A stretch of DNA of 8,429 bases from an uncultured Lachnospiraceae bacterium (GCA_947178115.1 CAMWXF010000056.1:1-8429), one strand, 5' to 3'; numbered from the stretch's first letter, positions 1 through 7,185 are shown. Program-made: numbers and translations. The notes: generated by a model not told the origin, from the sequence alone.

Positions 1-106
1 GTGCGGTCAAGACCTGAATACGGGAACATGTGACTGTGATACCTTTGTTCCTGATCCAAGGATGGCGGTAATAAAAGATATCTTTAACGGGAATAAGGAG
101 GTGTGA
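1..106 (+). CDS. yceD: YceD/DUF177 family protein, C-terminal end (partial)
   Basis: The frame read from base 2 is open to a TGA at 104-106 and gives 34 residues starting CGQDLNTGTCDCD and ending in VIKDIFNGNKEV. The Cys-Gly-x-Asp-Leu-Asn segment, the CxC pair and the Asp-Pro-Arg-hydrophobic-Ala-Val segment before the C terminus match the usual tail of Firmicutes DUF177 (YceD) proteins. These are commonly encoded directly upstream of rpmF, and here rpmF starts 2 nt after the stop. The cysteines could belong to a small metal-binding tail. The biochemical role of bacterial YceD is poorly defined; links to rRNA accumulation come from the family literature, not from this sequence. The gene is cut at its 5' end by the window edge, so neither its start nor its promoter can be judged. 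Identification is fairly sure because the tail and the neighbour agree. Confidence 0.85.
   Translation, partial: CGQDLNTGTCDCDTFVPDPRMAVIKDIFNGNKEV
95..101 (+). promoter_or_regulatory. Ribosome binding site of rpmF
   Basis: AAGGAGG lies 7 nt before the ATG at 109, which is ideal Shine-Dalgarno spacing. It sits inside the last codons of the upstream yceD gene. It decides the rpmF start: a GTG at 103 in the same frame overlaps the end of this site and is too close to be used. Confidence 0.9.
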
Positions 107-108
107 CG

Positions 109-288
109 ATGTCTATTTGTCCTAAGAACAAATCTTCTAAAGGTAGAAGAGATAAGAGAAGAGCAAACTGGAAGATGTCTGCTCCTACATTGGTAAAATG
201 TAGCAAATGCGGTGCTTTGATGGTACCTCACAGAGTATGTAAGAAATGCGGGACATACAACAAGAAAGAGATTATCGCAGTTGACTAA
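109..288 (+). CDS. rpmF: 50S ribosomal protein L32 (zinc-ribbon form)
   Basis: This 59-residue protein is a structural component of the large ribosomal subunit. The N terminus, MSICPKNKSSKGRRDKRRAN, is the characteristic lysine- and arginine-rich L32 segment that contacts rRNA. Two CxxC pairs (Cys31/Cys34 and Cys44/Cys47) form a complete zinc ribbon, so this is the zinc-containing form rather than the cysteine-free paralogue some bacteria express under zinc starvation. Length is normal for the family. ATG 109 is chosen because of the AAGGAGG 7 nt upstream and because L32 normally begins M-[AS]-x-P-K. The gene follows yceD after 2 nt and is followed by a strong hairpin terminator, so yceD-rpmF appears to be a transcription unit separate from plsX and the genes after it. 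Nothing is unusual in the protein. Confidence 0.98.
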   Translation: MSICPKNKSSKGRRDKRRANWKMSAPTLVKCSKCGALMVPHRVCKKCGTYNKKEIIAVD

Positions 289-326
289 TCGATAAACATG
301 AATTTTATAATCGTACTTGCAGTACT

Positions 327-379
327 AAAGTGCTCTTAACATTAGCAGTGATGCATGGTGTTAGGGCACTTTTTTGTTT
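327..379 (+). terminator. Rho-independent terminator after rpmF
   Basis: AAAGTGC at 327-333 pairs with GCACTTT at 366-372. The pairing continues inward, with a small internal mismatch, between TTAACA (336-341 region) and TGTTA (358-363 region). The downstream arm runs into a T-rich tract (370-379, interrupted by one G). It lies 38 nt after the rpmF stop, as expected for the end of the yceD-rpmF transcript. A second short hairpin, GTACT/AGTAC (313-325), sits just upstream and may stabilise the 3' end. Confidence 0.8.
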
Positions 380-403
380 CGGGAGTATAGGCGTTTTTTA
401 AAC

Positions 404-432
404 TTGATTTTTATGGGCATATTTAGTATATT
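404..432 (+). promoter_or_regulatory. Candidate sigma-A promoter for plsX-acpP
   Basis: TTGATT at 404-409 and TATATT at 427-432 are separated by exactly 17 nt, and each is close to the TTGACA/TATAAT consensus. The site lies just after the rpmF terminator and points toward plsX. Transcription would begin near 439, giving a leader of about 100 nt if plsX starts at 542. The region is AT-rich, so a chance match is possible, but spacing and location support it. A second weaker candidate is the extended -10 TGCTATATA at 499-507, which has no convincing -35. Confidence 0.6.
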
Positions 433-445
433 AATATATTAGTAT
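423..445 (+). promoter_or_regulatory. Palindrome and direct repeats over the plsX -10 (possible operator)
   Basis: TATATTAATATA (427-438) is a perfect 12-bp palindrome that includes the candidate -10 hexamer. It is flanked by direct repeats of TTAGTAT at 423-429 and 439-445, 16 bp apart. A repressor bound here would block the promoter. In many Firmicutes plsX is controlled by the lipid regulator FapR, whose sites begin TTAGTA, but the rest of this site does not match that pattern well. The AT-rich composition makes palindromes common by chance, so this is only a suggestion. Confidence 0.25.
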
Positions 446-467
446 GCGATGTCTTTACGCACGTCGG

Positions 468-487
468 TGCATGGAATGGTTCATGCA
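468..487 (+). promoter_or_regulatory. Leader hairpin upstream of plsX
   Basis: Bases 468-475 (TGCATGGA) pair with 480-487 (TTCATGCA) through 8 pairs, one of them G-U, closing a 4-nt loop. The hairpin lies between the candidate promoter and the chosen plsX start and has no T-tract, so it is not a terminator. It could stabilise the 5' end of the mRNA or be chance. No known riboswitch class was recognised in the region. Confidence 0.35.
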
Positions 488-521
488 GGCAATATGCGTG
501 CTATATATTCCTTAGACAGAG

Positions 522-528
522 AGAAAGG
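522..528 (+). promoter_or_regulatory. Ribosome binding site deciding the plsX start
   Basis: AGAAAGG precedes ATG 542 with a 13-nt gap, which is longer and weaker than usual. The alternative in-frame ATG at 449 has only AT-rich sequence upstream and no purine-rich site. This and the family N terminus favour 542. Confidence 0.5.
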
Positions 529-541
529 CACAGTTATTAAT

Positions 542-1573
542 ATGAGCGAATTAGTAAAAGTAGCGGTGGACGGTATGGGCGGCGACAATGCCCCGGTGGA
601 GATCGTCAAGGGCGCAGTGGAAGCCATTAATGAGAGCAATAAAGTCAAAGTCTATCTGACAGGTCCTAAGGACGTGCTGGAGAAAGAATTGGCGGGCTAT
701 ACATATCAGAAGGAGCAGTTAGAGATCGTTCCGGCGACGGAGATCATAGAGACGGCGGAGCCGCCTGTTATGGCGATCCGTAAGAAGAAGGATTCCTCTC
801 TCGTCAAGGCCTTGAATCTGGTGAAGGACGGCACCTGCGATGCATTCGTATCTGCGGGAAGTACAGGCGCTACGCTGGTAGGCGGACAGGTTATCGTGGG
901 TCGCATCAAGGGCGTGGAAAGACCGCCTCTTGCACCGCTTATTCCTACGGCGACGGGCTGTTCGTTGCTGATTGACTGCGGAGCCAATGTGGATGCCAGA
1001 CCGTCTCATCTGGTGCAGTTTGCCAAGATGGGTTCCGTATATATGGAGCATGTTATGGGCGTGAAGAATCCGAAGGTCGGCATTGTCAATATCGGCGCGG
1101 AGGAAGAGAAAGGCAATGCCCTTGTCAAGGAAACATTTCCGCTTCTGAAGAATTGTCCTGACATTAATTTTATCGGCAGCGTGGAGGCAAGAGATATTCC
1201 GGCCGGAGCTGCGGATGTGGTCGTATGCGAGGCTTTTACAGGCAATGTGATTCTCAAGACTTACGAGGGCGTCGGTGCAACACTTATTGAGAAAGTAAAA
1301 GCAGGTATGATGACCAGCTTAAGAAGCAAGATCGGTGCGCTTCTCGTGAAACCGGCGCTGAAGCAGACATTGAAAGCCTTCGATTTGGAACAGTACGGCG
1401 GAGCGCCGTTATTAGGACTCAAAGGACTGGTAGTTAAGACTCACGGGAGTTCCAAATCCATAGAGATTAAGAATTCGATTCTACAGTGTATCACCTTTAA
1501 GGAACAGAAGATTAACGAGAAGATTAGGGAGATGATTCTGACGGAGGAAGCGGTGTCCGAAGAGGATAAGTAG
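542..1573 (+). CDS. plsX: Phosphate acyltransferase PlsX
   Basis: PlsX converts long-chain acyl-ACP plus phosphate into acyl-phosphate, the acyl donor for PlsY in the first step of phosphatidic acid synthesis. It is a peripheral membrane enzyme. The 343-residue product is close to the usual 330-345. Visible family landmarks are VAVDGMGGDNAP (residues 7-18), SAGSTGA (104-110), RPPLAP (127-132), DCGAN (145-149), EAFTGN (230-235) and GGAPLLGLKG (286-295). The frame stays open back to ATG 449, which would add 31 residues, but PlsX proteins begin a few residues before the VAVDxMGGDNAP motif. The extension also covers a leader hairpin and has no ribosome binding site. acpP follows after 29 nt and is probably cotranscribed. 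In Bacillus, fabD and fabG lie between plsX and the ACP gene; here they are absent. No fapR gene is present in the window. Confidence 0.97.
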   Translation: MSELVKVAVDGMGGDNAPVEIVKGAVEAINESNKVKVYLTGPKDVLEKELAGYTYQKEQLEIVPATEIIETAEPPVMAIRKKKDSSLVKALNLVKDGTCDAFVSAGSTGATLVGGQVIVGRIKGVERPPLAPLIPTATGCSLLIDCGANVDARPSHLVQFAKMGSVYMEHVMGVKNPKVGIVNIGAEEEKGNALVKETFPLLKNCPDINFIGSVEARDIPAGAADVVVCEAFTGNVILKTYEGVGATLIEKVKAGMMTSLRSKIGALLVKPALKQTLKAFDLEQYGGAPLLGLKGLVVKTHGSSKSIEIKNSILQCITFKEQKINEKIREMILTEEAVSEEDK

Positions 1574-1602
1574 ACGAGAGAGAAGAGGAGGCGGCTGCCG
1601 AT

Positions 1603-1833
1603 ATGGAGTTTGATAAGCTGAGAGAAGTAATAGCGGATGTGTTAAATGTAGATCCCAATGAGATTACAGAAGAGACTACTTTTACCGAGGATTTAGGGGC
1701 GGATTCTTTGGATGTATTTCAGATCATTATGGGGATCGAGGAAGCCTTTGAGATAGAGATTCCCGCCGATAAGGTAGAGCAGATCGCAACGGTGGGAGAA
1801 GCGGTTGCTTTGATTCGCAATTCTATGTCATAA
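1603..1833 (+). CDS. acpP: Acyl carrier protein
   Basis: This 76-residue acidic protein carries growing fatty acyl chains on a 4'-phosphopantetheine arm and supplies acyl groups to fatty acid synthesis and to PlsX. The attachment serine is Ser35 in the GADSLD motif (residues 32-37), next to the conserved helix II acceptor region (VFQIIMGIEEAF). The N-terminal helix, the Thr-Glu-Asp-Leu segment before the serine and the Ile-Pro-Ala-Asp segment of the third helix are all typical of AcpP, and length is normal. GAGGAGG at 1585-1591 lies 11 nt before the ATG. Being next to plsX and before rnc, as in Bacillus, it is most likely the primary fatty acid ACP rather than a polyketide or D-alanyl carrier protein. 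A terminator-like hairpin follows the stop and could let acpP be expressed more strongly than the genes downstream. Confidence 0.97.
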   Translation: MEFDKLREVIADVLNVDPNEITEETTFTEDLGADSLDVFQIIMGIEEAFEIEIPADKVEQIATVGEAVALIRNSMS

Positions 1834-1844
1834 AGAAATCGAGG

Positions 1845-1872
1845 AAGCCCTTTCCGTTAAGAAGGGGCTTTT
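1845..1872 (+). terminator. Terminator-like hairpin between acpP and rnc (probably leaky)
   Basis: AAGCCCTTTC (1845-1854) pairs with GAAGGGGCTT (1861-1870) over 10 bp with one G-U pair, closing a 6-nt loop. The stem is strong, but the following T-tract is only four bases (1869-1872) and then runs into CC. It starts 12 nt after the acpP stop. It may fully or partly end the plsX-acpP transcript. No convincing promoter was found in the remaining 94 nt before rnc, which favours read-through. Confidence 0.65.
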
Positions 1873-1966
1873 CCATGTCCATATTGTAGAGCGGCTGCAG
1901 TTCGTTTATGTGCATATTTGGGCGATTAGTGCCGGTTTGGGCTAAGCGGTAACGCGGAGGGTTCCT

Positions 1967-2671
1967 ATGTCAGAAGACAGATTAAAAGAGTTGGAACAAA
2001 AGATAGAATATTCCTTTCGGAATAAGCAATTGTTAAAGCAGGCGGTTACGCACAGTTCTTACTCCAATGAGCAGAAAATCAATAAATACGGAAACTATGA
2101 GCGGTTGGAATTCTTAGGGGATGCGGTGCTTGAACTGGTCAGCAGCAATTATATCTATCATGAGAATCCCGATATGACGGAAGGACAGATGACCAAGCGG
2201 CGGGCGTCGCTTGTCTGTGAGCCGGCACTTTCATTTTGTGCCAGACAGATCGGACTCGAAAAATATATTCTTCTCGGTAAAGGAGAGGAAGCAACCGGCG
2301 GCAGGGGAAGAGATTCTATTATATCGGATGTCATGGAGGCTGTGATCGGAGCCGTCTATTTAGACAACGGCATGGCGGAAGCGGAAGCTTATATTCATCG
2401 ATTCATCCTCTCCGATCTGGAACATAAACAGTTATTCTATGATGCTAAGACGATTCTGCAGGAGGAAGTGCAGAAGGAGAATAGGGGAACGCTGCACTAT
2501 GAACTGGTGCGTGAGGAAGGACCGGAGCATGATAAGACTTTTGTGGTGGAAGCGATGGTGGGAGATGTGAAAGTCGGTTCCGGAACGGGACATTCCAAGA
2601 AAGCGGCGGAGCAGAAGGCGGCTTATGAGGCACTGCTTGCTTCGGATATCGACAGAGTACAGAATAGATGA
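1967..2671 (+). CDS. rnc: Ribonuclease III
   Basis: RNase III is a homodimeric, Mg-dependent endonuclease that cuts double-stranded RNA, including the 16S and 23S precursor stems. The 234-residue product has the N-terminal catalytic domain (about residues 5-155) with the signature ERLEFLGDAVLE at 45-56. The acidic catalytic residues expected from the E. coli enzyme are all present: Glu45, Glu48, Asp52, Glu72, Asp121 and Glu124. A C-terminal double-stranded RNA binding domain spans about 163-228 and ends in the usual SKKAAEQKAA segment. Length is normal. The ATG follows GGAGGG (1956-1961) with a 5-nt gap. The order rnc-smc-ftsY is conserved in many Firmicutes. The smc start is only 9 nt after the stop, so the two are surely cotranscribed. 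Confidence 0.98.
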   Translation: MSEDRLKELEQKIEYSFRNKQLLKQAVTHSSYSNEQKINKYGNYERLEFLGDAVLELVSSNYIYHENPDMTEGQMTKRRASLVCEPALSFCARQIGLEKYILLGKGEEATGGRGRDSIISDVMEAVIGAVYLDNGMAEAEAYIHRFILSDLEHKQLFYDAKTILQEEVQKENRGTLHYELVREEGPEHDKTFVVEAMVGDVKVGSGTGHSKKAAEQKAAYEALLASDIDRVQNR

Positions 2672-2675
2672 GGGT
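2670..2675 (+). promoter_or_regulatory. Ribosome binding site of smc overlapping the rnc stop
   Basis: GAGGGT at 2670-2675 shares two bases with the rnc stop codon TGA (2669-2671) and lies 5 nt before the smc ATG at 2681. A ribosome terminating on rnc would cover this site, which suggests translational coupling. Confidence 0.65.
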
Positions 2676-2680
2676 AGTAT

Positions 2681-5600
2681 ATGTATTTAAAGAGTATAGA
2701 GGTTCACGGATTTAAGTCCTTTGCCAATAAGATCAATTTCAAGTTCCATAACGGTATCACTGGCATTGTGGGTCCTAACGGTTCCGGTAAGAGTAATGTG
2801 GCGGATGCCGTCAGATGGGTGCTTGGTGAGCAGCGAATCAAACAGCTTCGTGGTGCGAGCATGCAGGACGTTATCTTTTCGGGTACGGAACTGCGTAAAC
2901 CCTTGGGATATGCTTACGTAGCGATTACGCTGGATAATTCGGATCATCAGCTTGCGATCGATTATGACGAGGTGACTGTCTCAAGAAGACTGTACCGCTC
3001 CGGCGAGAGCGAGTACATGATCAACGGTGCGGTGTGCCGTCTGAAAGATGTCAGTGAACTGTTCTACGATACGGGTATCGGTAAAGAGGGATATTCCATT
3101 ATCGGTCAGGGACAGATTGATAAGATCTTAAGCGGTAAGCCGGAGGAGCGCAGAGAGCTCTTTGATGAAGCGGCGGGTATCGTGAAGTTTAAGCGGCGCA
3201 AATATGCGGCGCAGAAGAAGCTGGAGGCCGAGAAACAGAATCTTGTTCGCGTCAACGATATTCTTGCTGAGCTGGAGAATCAGATCGGTCCTTTAGAGCG
3301 GCAGTCCGAGAAGGCAAAAGTGTATTTAAAGAAAAAAGAAGAACTAAAAACACTGGATGTAAACGTGTTCCTCTTAGAAAATGTGCGCGTCAGGCAGCAG
3401 CTTGCCGAGGTGGATGGTAAGTTACGGATCGCAAACGGTGACTTGGAGGAAACAAGTGATAAATATGCACATATCAAGGAGGAATACGAGCAGATAGAGG
3501 GACAGATCGAAGCGCTGGATCAGGCCATCGAGGCAGCGCGTTCCACCTTGACGGATACGGGCGTTATGCGCTCTAAGCTGGAAGGCGAGATCAATGTCCT
3601 AAAAGAGCAGATACATTCCGCGGAAGGAAATGAGGAACATCTGCAGAGCCGTATCACCAGTATTCAGGAGCAGATCAACGAGCGTATTGCGGAAAAGGAC
3701 AAAATCCTGGCAGATAAAGGGGAGATCGACGGAAAGCTGGAACAGTTGGAGGCGGCAAGGACAGAGGCAAGACAACTGTTAGAGGCAACCCAGGGAAGGA
3801 TCGAGGAACTCAACAACAATATTGAAAGCGGTAAGAATACAATTATCGATGCGCTGAACAATCGTGCTACGATCAAATCCAAGCTGGGACGTTATGATAC
3901 CATGCTGGAACAGATCAATATCCGCAAAGCGGAATTGAATTCCAGACTCCTGCGCGCCAAGTCCGATGAGGCGGCTCAGACTGAGAATATCAAGAAGCTG
4001 GAAGAGGAATTTGAAGCTGTCAACGTGGTGATCCGTGAATTGAATGACAAACAGGAGAGCATGGAAGAGCAGCTTGCGGGGATCAGAGAAGAACTGGCAG
4101 GCAGAGATCAAAAACTGCGCGATACACAGGTATTGTATCATCAGGAAAAATCCAAGCTGGAAGCACTGGCGAACTTAACGGAGCGTTATGAAGGTTATGG
4201 CGGCAGTGTCAAGGCTGTTATGGAACAAAAGGGACAGGAAAAGGGAATCATCGGCGTCGTAGCGGATATCATTCAGGTGGATGCCAAGTACGAAACGGCG
4301 ATCGAGACAGCGCTGGGCGGCAATATCCAAAATGTTGTCACGGAGGATGAAGAGACGGCGAAGCGCATGATCGGCTATCTGAAGAAGACGAAGGCGGGAC
4401 GTGTCACTTTCCTGCCGCTTACCAGTATCACGCATCCGCAGGAATTTAAGAATCCCGAGGCATTGAAGGAAGAAGGTGTCATCGGCATGGCGGACGAGCT
4501 GGTGAAGATTGATAAGAAATACCGGAACGTTGCCAAGGCAATGCTGGGGCGCATCGTAGTCATAGACAATGTAGATCATGCCGTGAAGATTGCCAGAAAG
4601 TTTGATTATGGCATCCGTATGGTCACGCTGGAGGGTGAGCTTCTCGTGCCCGGCGGAGCCATCAGCGGCGGAGCATATAAGAATAATTCCAATCTTCTGG
4701 GCAGACGCCGTGAGATGGAAGAACTTGAGAAGAAAGTGAAACAGTATGTGATTGATGTCGATAAACTTTTAAACGACATTGAGGAGACGAAAAGGAGACG
4801 CAATAAGCTGCGTCTGGAATTAGAAGATGTCAAAGGGCAGCTGCAGCGTAAATTCATTGAGCAGAACACCGCCAGAATGAATGTGATGCAGGCAAGGGAT
4901 AAGAAGAGTGAGACGGAGGAAGGTTTCGGCGAGTTAAAGACGGAAGAGCAGGATATAGAGCTACAGATCAAGGAAATACAGGTCGGTAAGGATGAGATTG
5001 CCAGAGAGTTGGAAGATTCCGAGACACTGGAAAAGAATGTGGAAGTGCAGATCACAGAGTTCCAGAAAGATCTGGAGGAGAAACGAACGGAGGAATCCGA
5101 ACAGGCATCCAAAGTGGCCGAGTGGGATGTAGAAGTCGAAAAGATGCGCCAGAGCGAAGGGTTCCAGCGACAGAATCTGGAACGTGTGGAGGGCGAGATC
5201 GTCAGACATACCGCGGAGCTTAAGGAAGTGCAGGAAGGTTTACATCTGGGTAAAGAGGAAGTAGAACGCAAGAAGGCGAGTATTCTGGAGATTGAGAAGA
5301 CGATCGCTTCTTCCTATACCGCACAGACAGATGCGGAGCAGAAATTAAAAGAAGATATTGCAGCAAAAGAAGAACTTTCCGCAAAACAGAAAAACTTTTT
5401 TACATCCAGAGAGGAACTGTCGGAGCGTATGACTGCGCTGGACAAGGAAGTCTATCGTCTGAACAGCCAGAAAGAGCGTATGGAGGAATCCATCGAATCC
5501 CAGATCAACTATATGTGGGATGAGTATGAGATCACTCTTTCGGATGCGGAATCCTTAAAGGATGAGACAATGAATGATCTTCCTTCTATGAAAAAAGAGA

Positions 5601-6241
5601 TCACAACCCTAAAGGATGCGATCCGTAAACTGGGCGATGTCAATGTTAACGCCATTGAAGATTATAAGAATCTGATGGAGCGTTATACTTTCTTAAAGAC
5701 GCAGCATGACGATCTGGTAGAAGCAGAGAAGACGCTGATCGGTATCATAGAAGAATTAGACATTTCCATGCGGAAGCAGTTTAATGAGAAGTTTGCCGAG
5801 ATCAATCGAGAATTTGACAAGGTTTTCAAGGAATTGTTCGGTGGCGGTAAGGGTACATTGGAGCTGATAGAGGATGAGGATGTACTGGAAGCGGGCATTC
5901 GGATTATCGCACAGCCGCCGGGGAAAAAGCTGGTTAATATGATGCAGATGTCCGGAGGTGAGAAATCACTGACGGCAATCTGTCTGCTCTTTGCGATCCA
6001 GAATCTGAAACCGTCACCCTTCTGTCTGTTGGACGAGATCGAGGCGGCTCTGGATGAGAGTAATGTAGGAAGGTTTGCCAAGTATCTGCATAAACTGACT
6101 AAGAATACACAGTTTATCGTGATTACCCACAGACGAGGCACGATGGAAAGGGCTGACCGCCTCTACGGTATTACGATGCAGGAGAAAGGCGTGTCTACGC
6201 TTGTAAGCGTTAATTTAATTGATAAGGAATTGGATGATTGA
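2681..6241 (+). CDS. smc: Chromosome segregation protein SMC
   Basis: SMC is the ATPase of the bacterial condensin complex with ScpA and ScpB. It loads near the origin and aligns and compacts the chromosome arms. The 1186-residue protein matches the usual Firmicutes length. The N-terminal half-head carries the Walker A motif GPNGSGKSN at residues 31-39 and the segment around IGQGQIDKIL (about 141-150). Long coiled coils rich in Glu, Lys and Gln run over about 165-500 and 670-980. They flank a hinge at about 505-665, which begins near YGGSV and ends with the glycine-rich GGAISGG (658-664). The C-terminal half-head begins near KLGDVN (983-988) and carries the ABC signature SGGEK (1091-1095), Walker B with Asp1118 and catalytic Glu1119, and the D-loop ALDE (1123-1126). 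The frame is intact with no missing catalytic residue. ATG 2681 has a site 5 nt upstream and gives the standard MYLKSIEVHGFKSF start. scpA and scpB are not in the window. Confidence 0.99.
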   Translation: MYLKSIEVHGFKSFANKINFKFHNGITGIVGPNGSGKSNVADAVRWVLGEQRIKQLRGASMQDVIFSGTELRKPLGYAYVAITLDNSDHQLAIDYDEVTVSRRLYRSGESEYMINGAVCRLKDVSELFYDTGIGKEGYSIIGQGQIDKILSGKPEERRELFDEAAGIVKFKRRKYAAQKKLEAEKQNLVRVNDILAELENQIGPLERQSEKAKVYLKKKEELKTLDVNVFLLENVRVRQQLAEVDGKLRIANGDLEETSDKYAHIKEEYEQIEGQIEALDQAIEAARSTLTDTGVMRSKLEGEINVLKEQIHSAEGNEEHLQSRITSIQEQINERIAEKDKILADKGEIDGKLEQLEAARTEARQLLEATQGRIEELNNNIESGKNTIIDALNNRATIKSKLGRYDTMLEQINIRKAELNSRLLRAKSDEAAQTENIKKLEEEFEAVNVVIRELNDKQESMEEQLAGIREELAGRDQKLRDTQVLYHQEKSKLEALANLTERYEGYGGSVKAVMEQKGQEKGIIGVVADIIQVDAKYETAIETALGGNIQNVVTEDEETAKRMIGYLKKTKAGRVTFLPLTSITHPQEFKNPEALKEEGVIGMADELVKIDKKYRNVAKAMLGRIVVIDNVDHAVKIARKFDYGIRMVTLEGELLVPGGAISGGAYKNNSNLLGRRREMEELEKKVKQYVIDVDKLLNDIEETKRRRNKLRLELEDVKGQLQRKFIEQNTARMNVMQARDKKSETEEGFGELKTEEQDIELQIKEIQVGKDEIARELEDSETLEKNVEVQITEFQKDLEEKRTEESEQASKVAEWDVEVEKMRQSEGFQRQNLERVEGEIVRHTAELKEVQEGLHLGKEEVERKKASILEIEKTIASSYTAQTDAEQKLKEDIAAKEELSAKQKNFFTSREELSERMTALDKEVYRLNSQKERMEESIESQINYMWDEYEITLSDAESLKDETMNDLPSMKKEITTLKDAIRKLGDVNVNAIEDYKNLMERYTFLKTQHDDLVEAEKTLIGIIEELDISMRKQFNEKFAEINREFDKVFKELFGGGKGTLELIEDEDVLEAGIRIIAQPPGKKLVNMMQMSGGEKSLTAICLLFAIQNLKPSPFCLLDEIEAALDESNVGRFAKYLHKLTKNTQFIVITHRRGTMERADRLYGITMQEKGVSTLVSVNLIDKELDD

Positions 6242-7185
6242 TGAGTGAAGAGAAGAAAGGTTTTTTCAGCAGATTAAAAGAAGGTCTGACCAAGACAAGA
6301 GATAATATCGTACACGGAATTGATTCGGTGTTCGGCGGATTTTCCAATATTGACGAAGAGTTCTATGAAGAGCTGGAGGAAATCCTGATCATGGGCGATA
6401 TCGGTGTGAAAGCAACCGGTGAGATCCTTGACAAGCTGCGGGATCAGGTCAGAGAGAATCATATTAAGGAACCTGTGGACTGTAAACAGTTCCTGATTCA
6501 AAACATTAAAGAACAAATGCAGGTCGGGGAGACGGCGTATGATTTTGAGAAAGAACAGTCGGTAGTGTTAGTGATTGGTGTCAACGGTGTGGGTAAGACC
6601 ACAACTGTAGGAAAATTGGCCGGTAAGCTCAAAGCGCAGGGCAGAAAAGTACTTCTGGCGGCGGCGGATACTTTTCGCGCGGCAGCAGGAGAACAGCTTA
6701 ATGAGTGGGCGAACCGTGCGGGAGTGGATGTGATCGGCGGCAACGAAGGTTCCGATCCTGCCAGCGTGATTTATGATGCGGTAAATGCGGCGAAAGCGCG
6801 GAATGCGGACGTACTTCTGTGTGATACGGCGGGGAGACTTCATAACAAGAAGAATTTGATGGAAGAGTTAAAGAAGATCAACCGCATCATTGACCGGGAA
6901 TTTCCGAATGCCCATAGGGAAAATCTGGTAGTGTTGGACGGTACCACCGGACAGAATGCACTGCAGCAGGCCAGAGAGTTTAGTGAAGTGGCGGATCTGA
7001 CGGGTATCATCCTGACCAAGATGGATGGTACGGCTAAGGGCGGTATCGCGGTTGCGATTCAGTCTGAGCTGCAGATTCCGGTTAAATATATCGGTGTAGG
7101 CGAGACGATAGACGATCTGCAGAAGTTCGACGCGGATCAGTTCGTGGACGCGCTTTTTGATGTACCGGAGGAAAGCGTCAAATGA
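6241..7185 (+). CDS. ftsY: Signal recognition particle receptor FtsY
   Basis: FtsY is the SRP-receptor GTPase: it docks Ffh-4.5S RNA-ribosome complexes at the membrane and hands nascent membrane proteins to SecYEG. The 314-residue protein has an N-terminal amphipathic segment ([14 protein letters not shown], residues 8-21) of the type used for membrane contact, then the helical N domain and the GTPase G domain. GTPase motifs are G1 GVNGVGKTT (113-121), DTFRAAA (143-149), G3 DTAGR (195-199), G4 [10 protein letters not shown] (259-268) and GVGE near the C terminus. It lacks the long acidic A domain of E. coli FtsY, as is usual in Firmicutes. The related Ffh would carry a C-terminal methionine-rich M domain, which is absent. 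The ATG at 6241 overlaps the smc stop by one base (TGATG); AAGGA at 6224-6228 is its likely binding site. A TTG at 6238 is a less likely start. Confidence 0.98.
   Translation: MSEEKKGFFSRLKEGLTKTRDNIVHGIDSVFGGFSNIDEEFYEELEEILIMGDIGVKATGEILDKLRDQVRENHIKEPVDCKQFLIQNIKEQMQVGETAYDFEKEQSVVLVIGVNGVGKTTTVGKLAGKLKAQGRKVLLAAADTFRAAAGEQLNEWANRAGVDVIGGNEGSDPASVIYDAVNAAKARNADVLLCDTAGRLHNKKNLMEELKKINRIIDREFPNAHRENLVVLDGTTGQNALQQAREFSEVADLTGIILTKMDGTAKGGIAVAIQSELQIPVKYIGVGETIDDLQKFDADQFVDALFDVPEESVK

Noticed and set aside
103..108. GTG start adding two residues to L32
   Set aside because: It overlaps the end of the AAGGAGG site; ATG 109 has correct spacing and matches the family N terminus.
351..401. Short 16-codon open frame between rpmF and plsX
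   Set aside because: It runs through the terminator stem and T-tract and has no ribosome binding site.
289..541. Riboswitch or small RNA gene in the rpmF-plsX gap
   Set aside because: Apart from the terminator, promoter and a simple hairpin, no conserved riboswitch core or tRNA-like fold was recognised.
1884..1918. Possible promoter before rnc (TTGTAG with CATATT or TATGTG)
   Set aside because: TTGTAG to CATATT has a 23-nt spacer; at 17 nt the -10 is only TATGTG. Neither is convincing.
4606..5271. Long open frame of 221 codons on the minus strand
   Set aside because: It lies wholly opposite the smc coiled coil. The translation is a low-complexity Ser/Cys/Phe-rich mirror of Glu/Lys-rich codons with no recognisable domain.
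2681..6241. Repetitive Glu/Lys-rich segments in smc as DNA repeats or a fused second protein
   Set aside because: They are normal SMC coiled-coil arms around the hinge; head, hinge and head are in the standard order and spacing.
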